Assembly: GCA_020635825.1 (NCBI GenBank) | Contig: JACJZA010000022.1 | Location: forward strand, 1-43,720 | Reading direction: 5' to 3' | DNA: 43,720 nt | DNA from: Flavobacteriales bacterium | GTDB taxonomy: Bacteria > Bacteroidota > Bacteroidia > Flavobacteriales_E > Vicingaceae | Shown: positions 30,786 through 39,295 of the stretch, piece after piece | Position numbering within the stretch: the stretch's first letter is position 1 | Layout of the letters: each line of letters starts with the position of its first letter | Translations under genes and position numbers: made by a program | Notes under the pieces: generated by a model | Seen by the model: only the letters and a program-made list of their open reading frames with translations | Told to the model about the DNA's origin: nothing | Database searches by the model: none

Positions 30786-33700
30786 TTAATTTACGATTTC
30801 CAGTATTTCAACGTAATTATCTAAATTTCCAATTTTAACAGTTTCTCCAACTGATTTCCCTAATAGTGCGATTGCTAAAGGTTTCTTAATATTTACTTTT
30901 TGAATTCCATTTGATTTTTCACTTTTATTAATTTCTTTTTCAACTATTTGAACTTTAATGTCGTTCCCATTATTCAAGTATTTCACTTTTACTTTACTGC
31001 CAACTTTTACTGAGTCTTTGAATAATTCAGTTTGTTTTACCTCTGTTTCAGCAATTACATCAATGGTTTCTTTTACTTCTTTTTGAATTACAAGAGTATC
31101 TTTGAGAGGTTCTGAATTTACCAATTTAATATCATCAGTAAAGGCTAGACCTGTTTTTGATTTATCTTCAAAAATTGACGGATTGCTATTTTCTATAGAT
31201 TTAATAAACTTTACTAATTTATTAGTTTCTCTCGTTGGATTTCTCCACCAATTTGTACTCCATATCCTATGAAACACAAAACCGTGTCCTTCGAGTATTT
31301 TCTGCCTGTGTTTATCATATAAATAAGCTTCTTGGCTTGAATGATAGGCTGCACCATCACATTCAATTGCTATTTTTGGAATACCTGAAATTTTTGAATC
31401 ATAAACAATGTCTATCCTAAAGCCTGCAAATTGAAGTTGTGGTATTATTTTACTTTCATCAAAATGGTCTGTTAGTGCTTGATAAACCTCTTCTTCAAAA
31501 GGTGATTCAAGATCTGCATTTAAAATATCAACTGATGAACTCTGTGTAGTGTTTTCAGCAAGAGCATTTAAAATTGATAATCTTAGTTCATTATCATTTT
31601 CACTTACTGCTTTGGAATAGGCTAAATAGGCAAAGAAAACAGCACGCCTATTATTTGAGCCTTCAACTGATAAATGTTCTTTGTAATTGAGAAAAACTTC
31701 TTCTGGTACAGATGAGCAGACATAAACTTTATATTTTGCTCTTGTAATAATCACATTGAGTAGTTTATATCCTTTTTGATGGTTTATAGAGCCAAACCGT
31801 TGGGCAAATTTTCCATCTTTATTAATCCCGTAAGTAGTAGTTAATATTATTACATCCCGTTCATCTCCTTGAATGTTCTCTAAATTTTTAACGAATAAGC
31901 CTCCTTCTTCAAGCTCTAATATTTTTTCATTAAAATCAACATACTTCTCAAATTTCCGTCTATCATTAATTTTACTTAAAATGAGATTTCGTTGATGAAT
32001 ATTGAAAGTGGCAATCCCAACTGATGGATATTCGCCATTGGGAAGCCTATTTATATTATTATCTATGATTGATAAAACTGTTTCGGCTTCCACATCATTT
32101 GTATGGTCTGAATATGTGCCGTTTACTTGAATATATTTAATCGGTGTATATTCAAATCCGTTAGGAAGCGGTTTTAATCGTTGATTATAAAAAGCAAAGT
32201 TTGAGAAGTCAATTAAGTATGGGTGTCTTGAACGGTAATGAAAATCTAAATGTTTCTTTTCAAAATTTAATTCCTCTGCAAATTCTAAAAGTGATTCAGC
32301 CGAAAGTAATCCGTTTTCAAATATTTTTTCTCCTGATTCGTCCTCAAATTCATCTTCATCATCAATTGAGCCATCAAATATTTTACTGAAATAGTTTGAT
32401 GGTGGCATTTGATGTTCATCTCCTGCAATTATTACCTGTTTTCCTTTTAGTAGTGCAGGTAAATTATCTTCAAGTTTTAGCTGACTTGCTTCATCAAACA
32501 TTACAATGTCAAAGTACTTATTCTTCCCTTTGAATAGATTACTGCAAACATCTGGAGTAGTTAAAATTATAGGGAAAAAGGTAGTAAATAAATCAACATC
32601 AAATTCTACTATTTGTCTTAACGAAAGTCTTTTGTGCTTTGTTCCTGCTTTTTTATTGTATAAGTTTTCTACTGCTAAATTGTGATGTTCATTATCAAAA
32701 TCTCTCGTTGCATCAATCTGTTTAGAATACCAATATTCTTTAATATATTTTAGCTGTTCTTGTTCAAGGTTAGATAATGAGTTGCTTAATTCCTTATGGT
32801 CATTGTCATTTGTTGGTAAATCAGTATTTGCTGAATTAACTAACATTGAATTCAAGTAGTGTAGTAGAAACACTTTTTTCCAATTTGTTTTTTCTAATAA
32901 TTGGTCGATTATTGTTTTTTCTAGTTCAGAAACCGAATTATAAAATTGAAACCATTTGAACTCAATTGAAAACAAATCTTCTTCATTTGAAAAATAGGTT
33001 TCCTTGCCTTGAATTATTTTTTGAATACTTTTTATTAATTCAGTTTCATTTTCAAATTTTAAAGGAATAGTACTCCAAGAGTCAAGAGATATTTTTCTTT
33101 CTAAAGAATTGAGCTTATCTTTTACTGATTGAAGCTTCTTGGTGTCGTACTCCTCTTTTATTTCTTGGAGCAAGTTCAAATTTTGAAATTCTAATTCAAT
33201 TTTATTATCAAAGTCATTTTTTGTTGTTTCTATTCCAATTTTAAATTCTTTAAGAGCATTAACTTTTTCTTTAAGACTGTTTGGTATTACAAAAGAAGCA
33301 AGGTCATTACAATTTTCACTTATTGAACTTAATTGCAAAAAAAGAGAATTAGCTTCTTGTTGGTCGATTATTGTTTCTTTCTTCTCTTTTGAAAAAAGAG
33401 ATATTGTTTTATAAAAGAATCCATTTGTTTTTGTTTCAAGGTAAAAATCTTCATTCTGTTTGTTTTTGCTCAGAATTGGTTGAAGATTATTGTCAATATC
33501 AATTATCGATTTTAATTGATTTTCGAGTTGAGAATGTCTTTTATGAGAATATTCAGTCTTGTATTCGCTTATTTCTTTAGAGATAGAGGCTAATTCCGTT
33601 TTGTAGCTTGTAAAATCATCTAATATTTGCTCTTCAATTATAAATGGATTATCACCATTTAACTTAAAGGGATTGATAAATGAAAATTCCTTGTTTGGTT

Positions 33701-35162
33701 TATAATCATTGTATAACAATTGTCCTTTTCTAATGACTTCAAGAAATTTATTAAGTTCAGTTGATTCATATTTGAAAGCACCTTTTTCAATTTCTAAATC
33801 GTAATCTTCCTCATTTCCTTTAAGTTCAGACAATAATTCACCTACAATGCGTGTCCAGTTTTTTGCTCCTACAAGCTTTTCACCTAATTTGATGTGTTTT
33901 TTGTTAATGGAATCTATTAATGACTTTGCCTTGTCAATAATGCCTTCTAAATTTTCTTTTGAATTAGTATATCTATATCTACGATAAGAAGAATTATCAA
34001 TTCTATCCCTTACAGAATCTACAGCAGATCTTCTATCTTTTACAATGTCTTTTATTAAAACACATTGATAGTTTAAGCCTTTTTCATTCAATGAATTATG
34101 CAGTACTTCTAATGCAGTTCTTTTTTCACAAACAACGATAGTTTTTTTATGGTTTTCCAAAGCATTAACTAAAATTGCGGTCAATGATTGACTTTTACCT
34201 GTACCTGGAGGTCCTTGAATTAAAATATTTCGTGTATTCTCTAAAGAATGTAAAATACCTTGTTGTGAGGGGTCTGTTTCTACCGAAGAAATTGGTTGAA
34301 AAGTATGCTCTTCCATATCTTCAAGGTCAATTGTAGCACCTTCAAGTTCAAGCATATTTCCATAGTCGTGTATTATATTTTGCTTCTGAACTTCAAAAAT
34401 GGAAAATAATCCACCAAATTCAATGAATGAATTATTTGAGGTTAATGGGAGTTTCTCGTAATGTTTTTTATCTGAAATTGATTTAATGTTTTCAAGTTTT
34501 TCTTTGAATGTTTCTCGCAGGTCATCTGGAGTTGTGGTATTAATTGTTTCAATAATTTTTACGCAAATATCTAAAAGCTCATTTTTGTCAATTAAACCAT
34601 CATCTAATAAATCAGACGACAACTGTTCAAGTTCAATTTTTGAATCATTTTGTAAATGGTTGATAAGAACTTCGTTGATGTAAATCGGGTCATCCTCATT
34701 TCGAAGTATTTCCCAAGTATTGAATTCTTTACTTCTTTTTATACGTAATGACCAAACAAGAATTGGTGCAACTGTAAGCTTTTTATCTGATTGATCACGT
34801 CTTACAAGTAGAGGGAATCCAAACCCAAAAGTATTGATTCCTTTTTCGGACTCTATTGCTGCTGTTTGGTTGATTAAGTTCTCAAAAGATTTTGTGATTT
34901 TTACTAACTGAGCTTGGTCTTCTTCAAAAAGAGAGTTTAAATCTGGCACATTATCTTTCCAACTTATTTTGAACTTTAGAGGTTGTTCGGTTAATAATGA
35001 ATTAATAAAATTCTTAGGTAAGTTTTCATCTATATGAGAAAGCCTTGTTAAATCAAATTTGTATCTGGAACGAGCAGGAATAGCATTTAAGTGAACACCT
35101 CTTCTGCTACCAACTTTTAGCCGGTTTTGTAATTCGATTAGTAGCTTTTCTGTTATTTCCAT
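30786..35162 (-). CDS. SF1 helicase-Vsr/DUF559-type nuclease-GreA-like fusion protein
   Basis: A 1458-residue cytoplasmic protein. Residues 1-290 are an unassigned N-terminal region. The helicase has Walker A QGPPGTGKSQ at 316-325, Walker B VMFDEASQL at 887-895, GDEHQMPPS at 914-922, HYRSRHP at 975-981, IQGDERDVIIL at 1098-1108 and NVIITRAK at 1136-1143. A long coiled coil (400-860) is inserted between motifs, as in Upf1/DNA2-like helicases of defence systems. Residues 1215-1325 are a Vsr/MTES_1575-like (DUF559) nuclease with RIDIVYD (Asp1251) and AIECDG (Glu1267, Asp1269). Residues 1386-1458 resemble the GreA/GreB C-terminal domain (VGSKVKVKYL, PLAIALLGKSVGETVKI). It shares a cassette with an AbiE-type pair; a DNA- or RNA-targeting defence role is inferred. 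Confidence 0.85.
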   Translation of the reverse strand: MEITEKLLIELQNRLKVGSRRGVHLNAIPARSRYKFDLTRLSHIDENLPKNFINSLLTEQPLKFKISWKDNVPDLNSLFEEDQAQLVKITKSFENLINQTAAIESEKGINTFGFGFPLLVRRDQSDKKLTVAPILVWSLRIKRSKEFNTWEILRNEDDPIYINEVLINHLQNDSKIELEQLSSDLLDDGLIDKNELLDICVKIIETINTTTPDDLRETFKEKLENIKSISDKKHYEKLPLTSNNSFIEFGGLFSIFEVQKQNIIHDYGNMLELEGATIDLEDMEEHTFQPISSVETDPSQQGILHSLENTRNILIQGPPGTGKSQSLTAILVNALENHKKTIVVCEKRTALEVLHNSLNEKGLNYQCVLIKDIVKDRRSAVDSVRDRIDNSSYRRYRYTNSKENLEGIIDKAKSLIDSINKKHIKLGEKLVGAKNWTRIVGELLSELKGNEEDYDLEIEKGAFKYESTELNKFLEVIRKGQLLYNDYKPNKEFSFINPFKLNGDNPFIIEEQILDDFTSYKTELASISKEISEYKTEYSHKRHSQLENQLKSIIDIDNNLQPILSKNKQNEDFYLETKTNGFFYKTISLFSKEKKETIIDQQEANSLFLQLSSISENCNDLASFVIPNSLKEKVNALKEFKIGIETTKNDFDNKIELEFQNLNLLQEIKEEYDTKKLQSVKDKLNSLERKISLDSWSTIPLKFENETELIKSIQKIIQGKETYFSNEEDLFSIEFKWFQFYNSVSELEKTIIDQLLEKTNWKKVFLLHYLNSMLVNSANTDLPTNDNDHKELSNSLSNLEQEQLKYIKEYWYSKQIDATRDFDNEHHNLAVENLYNKKAGTKHKRLSLRQIVEFDVDLFTTFFPIILTTPDVCSNLFKGKNKYFDIVMFDEASQLKLEDNLPALLKGKQVIIAGDEHQMPPSNYFSKIFDGSIDDEDEFEDESGEKIFENGLLSAESLLEFAEELNFEKKHLDFHYRSRHPYLIDFSNFAFYNQRLKPLPNGFEYTPIKYIQVNGTYSDHTNDVEAETVLSIIDNNINRLPNGEYPSVGIATFNIHQRNLILSKINDRRKFEKYVDFNEKILELEEGGLFVKNLENIQGDERDVIILTTTYGINKDGKFAQRFGSINHQKGYKLLNVIITRAKYKVYVCSSVPEEVFLNYKEHLSVEGSNNRRAVFFAYLAYSKAVSENDNELRLSILNALAENTTQSSSVDILNADLESPFEEEVYQALTDHFDESKIIPQLQFAGFRIDIVYDSKISGIPKIAIECDGAAYHSSQEAYLYDKHRQKILEGHGFVFHRIWSTNWWRNPTRETNKLVKFIKSIENSNPSIFEDKSKTGLAFTDDIKLVNSEPLKDTLVIQKEVKETIDVIAETEVKQTELFKDSVKVGSKVKVKYLNNGNDIKVQIVEKEINKSEKSNGIQKVNIKKPLAIALLGKSVGETVKIGNLDNYVEILEIVN

Positions 35163-35203
35163 TTTTTAATTCTCTTTTCTATCAGTGAGCGGTGGCAAAA
35201 AAT

Positions 35204-35257
35204 AGCTCTTTTGGTTTTTTCGGGTTTGCCTGTGTGTTGGCAAAAACCAAAAGAGCT
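35204..35257. repeat. 16-bp perfect hairpin upstream of the helicase gene
   Basis: AGCTCTTTTGGTTTTT (35204-35219) and its exact reverse complement (35242-35257) flank a 22-base loop. The 35163-35283 stretch has no ORF. It lies in the helicase leader and could fold in the RNA, or be a relic recombination hairpin. Confidence 0.7.
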
Positions 35258-35285
35258 TAATGTGCGGTTGGCTTACCCTAATGAA

Positions 35286-35527
35286 GCACAACGACAACTG
35301 TATGTTGCGTTTTAATCAGTTTATTAATAGCACCAAAGTAATGAAATTTTGTAGATGTAACAAAGAGCAAATCATTTTCAGATAGGGAAGAAGTTCGCTG
35401 TCTGAGGCAAAGATGCAATTTGCAAAGCTCATAAATAACCACCTACAAAATGAATGGCATTTACCTACAAAAGTTTCAAATAACTAAGCTGCTCGCAAGC
35501 AAAATGCAATATTACAGCTTGTTGGGC
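35286..35527 (-). repeat. attC-like site G
   Basis: Near copy of site D2 (27167-27406), with a few substitutions and small indels. Left end GCACAAC (35286-35292); right end GTTGGGCTTA (35521-35530) pairs with TAAGCCCAAC at 36478-36487. Confidence 0.8.
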
Positions 35528-35533
35528 TTAGTT

Positions 35534-35932
35534 TTATTCTTTATAAATAACAACAGAATCGATAGCTAAATCATGGAGAGCTTGGTTCTTTTTATTACTT
35601 GACATTGTTAAAAGTGATATCCATCCTAATAATGCTTTTATTATAAATCTAACAAATGCTAAAGGGAGAGCTATTTTTTTAGTTTCATTTTTAACTCTTC
35701 TAACAGTTAAACCATTAGCCATATGTCCGATAGTTCCGCCAAATAAACTAGTAAATAACGGGTCGTAAATAATAAAAACAAATAAGACGCATACATTTTG
35801 GCATTATTAGGCACTTTTTCTATACTTGAAAAATGTAGGTAAAACCAATAATAAACATAATTAGTACAACAGAGTCAGTCAGCAACGCTTTAACTCTATC
35901 TGAAACACCAGGATATTTTTTTCTGAATTCAT
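35534..35932 (-). pseudogene. frameshifted RDD-family membrane protein
   Basis: Three frames join into one RDD-type protein of about 130 residues. The start is ATG 35930-35932 (MNSEK). A missing base in the T7 run at 35916-35922 shifts to KYPGVSDRVKALLTDSVVLI and MFIIGFTYIFQ. A second shift leads to SIEKVPNNAKMYASYLFLLF and a third to YDPLFTSLFGGTIGHMANGL. The last 62 residues (ALLGWISLLTMSSNKKNQAL, HDLAIDSVVIYKE) are the conserved RDD C terminus. RDD proteins are small membrane proteins, some linked to ion transport. All three breaks are at short homopolymers. Confidence 0.75.
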
Positions 35933-35969
35933 AAATAATATATTTTATTAAAATTTATTCTTTAAAGAG

Positions 35970-36454
35970 TTAATTGTCAATTGTTATTGTTACAGATGTG
36001 GTGTCTTTCTCTTTTTCAACCCATTCGTAGGGGCTCTTTATTTTTGATTAATTCAAATCTTGCTTGATCGTTTATTTTTTTCCATTTCCTTATACTCCTT
36101 TGTATTTGACAATATTGGTCATATGAATTTGGTTTTGAACTACCGAAGTTGAAACTACTGTCAATTTGGAACTTGATTTAACAAATCTTCTTTATATTCA
36201 ATCCATAATCCAGTTTTTTGTTTTTCATGATTGTAAATACCACTGTCTTGGAAATTATTTAAAAAGGTATTATTTTCAACACTATTATCGAGTACTGTTG
36301 GGTCTTCAAATATTTCCTCTAATTGATTCCTCACTTCTTTCTCTAATTTTTCTTCAGGAGATTCTTGGTTACAGGATGTTGATACGATTAAAGTTGCAAC
36401 AATTATTAAGAAGTAATTAATTTTTACAATATCCGCTAGACACTTTTTTTTCAT
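35970..36454 (-). pseudogene. frameshifted lipoprotein gene
   Basis: The first frame encodes a lipoprotein start (INYFLIIVATLIVSTSCNQE, lipobox STSC) and an acidic region (EKLEKEVRNQLEEIFEDPTV), then stops at 36161. One base too many near the AAA in LNQVPN hides a continuation (IDSSFNFGSSKPNSYDQYCQ, RKWKKINDQARFELIKNKE). An extra C in a CCCC run then hides the end (YEWVEKEKDTTSVTITIDN, stop 35970-35972). The intact product would be about 160 residues, family unknown. It shares its cassette with the broken RDD gene. Confidence 0.65.
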
Positions 36455-36480
36455 AATTTATTTCTTCTTAATGGAATTAA

Positions 36481-36722
36481 GCCCAACGATATGTGTATGA
36501 AACGTGCATTTCCGTTTCAAGTACTTATAAAAGTAATAATTTTTGCCAAAGTTCCAGTTTAGTACAAAACAAATAAACAGAACCGAAGCAAACCAACCAA
36601 ATGCAAGGATGCAACTTGCAACTTATTTGCTTGTAGCACAAGCAAAAATTATGGCGAAAACGGCAACAGTTTCAGATAACCAAAACAGCTAGCAACCGCA
36701 TGTTTAATACACAATGTTAGCA
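36481..36722 (-). repeat. attC-like site H
   Basis: Arms TGTGTATGAAACGTGCATT (36491-36509) and its imperfect inverse near 36695-36712 (ACCGCATGTTTAATACACA). Size and interior (paired AACTTGCAACTT and GCAAGGATG motifs) resemble D2 and G at lower identity. The right end GTTAGCACAA (36716-36725) pairs with TTGTGCTAAC at 37735-37744. Confidence 0.75.
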
Positions 36723-36732
36723 CAAGTATATT

Positions 36733-37728
36733 TTATTTTCTCCACGTAAAAAGGGCACCTTTTCCAATTTTTTTCCTCTTTTTAGTTTTTAAGTCAAAAA
36801 TGTAAATATCATTTTTGTACTGATGCTGGGTTTTTCCAATAAGTAAATATCTTCCGTCTGGGGAATATGTTGGATGAAAATAATCATCTTTTGTCAATTT
36901 CATTTTCTTCATAGTTTTTAAATCAAGTTCGAATAATCCCGAACCCGATTTTAAGAAACCAGCTAAATACCTAAAAATAACTTTATTTCCATCGGGTGAT
37001 AGTGTTGGTTGATAATAACCGCTACCAAACTTTGGGTCAAAATGTCCGTCATACTCTAAAATTAGTGTTTCAGTATTATTTTCTCTTAAATAAAGATTAC
37101 CTTTTTTGGAATACACTTGTTTGTTCTTAACTGAATTTGATGAAGAGTAGAACCTTTCAGGTTTGCAAAAAGTTAAACCATCAGATGAATAGGATATATT
37201 GTTACACCTATATACTGTGTCTGCTATAGAAATAATATCACCGTCAAAATTAAATTTAGTTGTTGTTACAGTTAAAGTATCCATTTCTTTATGTTCGTAA
37301 TCAATGGTCTGATAGAGCCAAGATTTTTGATTCGTAATGTTGACTGCTTGATAGGTCTGCTTATATAGTGTATATCGGTCATATTTATATGAGCCTACTA
37401 ACCCTCGAACAATTAAACTGTCAGTTGATGAACAAGGGCATATTAAACGTTCTCCTGTGACTTTATCCCTTGCTTCGTTTATTATTTGTCCTTTATATCC
37501 AATAACAACAACAGAGTCATTAATAAAAGTAAGTGAATTGTCAATAAAAATTTCATTGAGGGTAGTAATTTTTATGGATTTGTCAGTTGATAAGTCATAT
37601 CGATAAAGTCCATCTTTGTCAACTGAATAGATAACTACATTATCAATGTATAAGTTTATATTTCTTGTCGGTTGAGAGGAGCATTGTAATCCAAGAAACA
37701 ATATTAATATGGCTAAAAATTTATCCAT
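36733..37728 (-). CDS. lipoprotein with PD40/TolB-like propeller repeats
   Basis: A 331-residue lipoprotein: the signal MDKFLAILILFLGLQCSSQP has a lipobox (GLQC, Cys16). Two clear PD40-type repeats stand near the C terminus (GSGYYQPTLSPDGNKVIFRY, DDYFHPTYSPDGRYLLIGKT) and weaker ones earlier (VYSVDKDGLYRYDLSTDKSI, NNISYSSDGLTFCKPERFYS), so it should form a beta-propeller at the membrane. It is the sole gene of its cassette, with a 16-nt leader from the cassette 5' end. Binding partner unknown. Confidence 0.85.
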   Translation of the reverse strand: MDKFLAILILFLGLQCSSQPTRNINLYIDNVVIYSVDKDGLYRYDLSTDKSIKITTLNEIFIDNSLTFINDSVVVIGYKGQIINEARDKVTGERLICPCSSTDSLIVRGLVGSYKYDRYTLYKQTYQAVNITNQKSWLYQTIDYEHKEMDTLTVTTTKFNFDGDIISIADTVYRCNNISYSSDGLTFCKPERFYSSSNSVKNKQVYSKKGNLYLRENNTETLILEYDGHFDPKFGSGYYQPTLSPDGNKVIFRYLAGFLKSGSGLFELDLKTMKKMKLTKDDYFHPTYSPDGRYLLIGKTQHQYKNDIYIFDLKTKKRKKIGKGALFTWRK

Positions 37729-37737
37729 TTTTATTTG

Positions 37738-37805
37738 TGCTAACGGTCGCGTGTATGTGGCGTAGCCTGCCGATAGGTGGCTATGACATATACACAGTGT
37801 TAGGT
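37738..37805 (-). repeat. attC-like site I
   Basis: A compact 68-bp site: GTGTATGTGGCGTAGCCTGCC against GGTGGCTATGACATATACAC with a GATA loop. The right end GTTAGGTAG (37799-37807) pairs with CTACCTAAC at 38485-38493. Confidence 0.8.
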
Positions 37806-37821
37806 AGTGTTTTTTACTTTT

Positions 37822-38115
37822 TTAGGTTAATAATCCGCAAATCAGCCCACCAATTAACCCCAATGCCATTATTGGTTTAAATGCCTTCGTTATCAAAGCA
37901 TCTGGAAAACTCATTACTCCGCCAATTATTAATCCCTTCAACCAACCCTGTATTGGCAAGTCAATGTTGAAAATAATAAACCCAATAGAAAACCTATTTA
38001 CAAATGAAGCAATAATTGCTTTTTGCTTATCTTCAAATTCCATAAAGAACATTGGTATTATTGAGGTAATTCCAAAAATTGTCCCAGCAATCAAACCTTT
38101 GATAATATTATTCAT
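37822..38115 (-). CDS. small membrane protein
   Basis: A 97-residue protein with two to three hydrophobic segments (IIKGLIAGTIFGITSIIPMF, FVNRFSIGFIIFNIDLPIQG, IMALGLIGGLICGLL). A short charged loop (MEFEDKQK) lies between. Small Gly-rich membrane proteins of this type occur widely and lack a known role. It starts 4 bp after the DUF5655-like gene and shares its cassette. Confidence 0.75.
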   Translation of the reverse strand: MNNIIKGLIAGTIFGITSIIPMFFMEFEDKQKAIIASFVNRFSIGFIIFNIDLPIQGWLKGLIIGGVMSFPDALITKAFKPIMALGLIGGLICGLLT

Positions 38116-38119
38116 ATTT

Positions 38120-38464
38120 TCAACTTTTTAATTCGTAGGCAGATTTTAGCCAACTTATCAATTCTTTGTCAACATCATTAAGTTTTTCCAATTTAACTAT
38201 ATGCTTAAATCTGTTAGCAGATATTTTTTCAATTTTTTGTATTCTTTCACTCTCAATTTCAAAGTTTGTGTGAATTTTCAACAAGAGGTAGTTTTTCCGT
38301 GAGTAAACTCCAGCAAATCCCGATTTACTGTCCAAATGAATGCTTGACTTTTTAGGTAATTGAGTTACTGTTCCAAATTTTTCGCATTCGGTTATTAGTT
38401 TCTCGTAGATTTTGGAAACTATTGGTTCTTTATTTATCAAGTGGTCATTAACCGTATATTCCAT
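38120..38464 (-). CDS. DUF5655-like protein
   Basis: A 114-residue soluble protein matching DUF5655 by its order of motifs: a helical start (VSKIYEKLITECEKFGTVTQ), then SSIHLDSKSGFAGVYSRKNY, LLLKIHTNFEIESERIQKIE, NRFKHIVKLEKLNDVDKELI and SWLKSAYEL at the end. The reaction is unknown. It is first in its cassette, 29 nt from the cassette 5' end, and upstream of a small membrane protein gene. Confidence 0.8.
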   Translation of the reverse strand: MEYTVNDHLINKEPIVSKIYEKLITECEKFGTVTQLPKKSSIHLDSKSGFAGVYSRKNYLLLKIHTNFEIESERIQKIEKISANRFKHIVKLEKLNDVDKELISWLKSAYELKS

Positions 38465-38486
38465 TTGTTTGTTTTTTCGTAATGCT

Positions 38487-38604
38487 ACCTAACGTTAAGA
38501 TAAATTCAGCGTTAGCGTAGTTTTAATAAAAGAAGCTGACTTTATCTTAATGGGACTAAAGTTAAAGATTCTTTTGATAAAATTGAATTTATAAGATGTT
38601 ATGA
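38487..38604 (-). repeat. attC-like site J1 (ORF-less cassette, copy 3)
   Basis: Same sequence as C1 and D1 from AACG onward (38491). ACCTAAC at the left end belongs to the neighbouring cassette; GTTATGA at 38598-38604 is the cassette's own end. Confidence 0.75.
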
Positions 38605-39095
38605 GGAGTTTATTTAACTCCGAAAATAATCAGTATTCTATCAAAGGAGTTAATCTACTTCTTTAATCAATTTTCTTTTCAATTAAAGAAGGTAAAGCTC
38701 TACTATTTGCTAGACTACAGCAAAAAACAACAAGGTCATCAAACCTATATTTTTATCATTTTTTATGAATATAAACCTGTGTATGTAGCGTTAAAAATGA
38801 GTGAGTGATGAAAAAAAAATAAGTAGTCTATTTTAACCAAGTTAAAAGTGTTTTAGTCTTTTTTAAGTTAGCTAAATACTTGACTTTGTCATTAAAAATC
38901 GCTAACTTCGACTGTAAGTCTGTGAGACGATACTACTCGTCTGATAAGTGAAACTTCTCTACGGTATTACCGCCAGACTTAATAAAGAGGAGTTTATCCA
39001 CTTTATTTATCCTAAAACGCACTTGCTTAAAATAACCTACCATCACTCAAAAATATAGCTTGATTGCCTCTTGTAGCCTAGTAATTACTCATAAC
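38598..39095. repeat. ORF-less cassette body, copy 3 (498 bp)
   Basis: GTTATGAG (38598-38605) and CTCATAAC (39088-39095) close the cassette. It differs from copies 1 and 2 by a substitution at about 38706 (TTTGCTAG for GTTGCTAG) and two single-base deletions near 38768-38776. It lies some 12 kb from copy 2, so the cassette has moved or duplicated within the array. Confidence 0.8.
38915..38981 (+). ncRNA. cloverleaf-like structured RNA candidate, copy 3
   Basis: Identical to the 67-nt fold at 25718-25784, with the same promoter upstream (38880-38910). The changes in this copy fall outside the RNA. Confidence 0.55.
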
Positions 39096-39285
39096 GCCTA
39101 ATCTATGTTTTGTAGGGCGATTTAAAAGTATCATTTTCGTTTAACTAATTAGCCAAAGCTTTGGCTTTGGGTTTTAATTTTTTGTCTTAATAAAACGTCA
39201 AAACAAAGTTTTGGCGGAGTTTATTAATTGCTTTACTGTTTCAAATTACTGCCAACTGCCCTATAAAATATAGATGTTGTTGGCA
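39089..39285 (-). repeat. attC-like site J2
   Basis: AATCTATGTTTTGTAGGGCG (39100-39119) pairs with GCCCTATAAAATATAGAT (39258-39275). Inside are GCCAAAGCTTTGGC-type and AAGTTTTGGCGGAG motifs like C2 and E. The right end GTTGGCAAA (39279-39287) pairs with TTTGCCAAC at 41216-41224. Confidence 0.8.
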
Positions 39286-39295
39286 AATCGTTATT

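Noticed and set aside
25292..39096. Three 608-bp copies as an insertion sequence or MITE
   Set aside because: There are no terminal inverted repeats of transposon type, no target duplications and no transposase. Their limits coincide with cassette ends.
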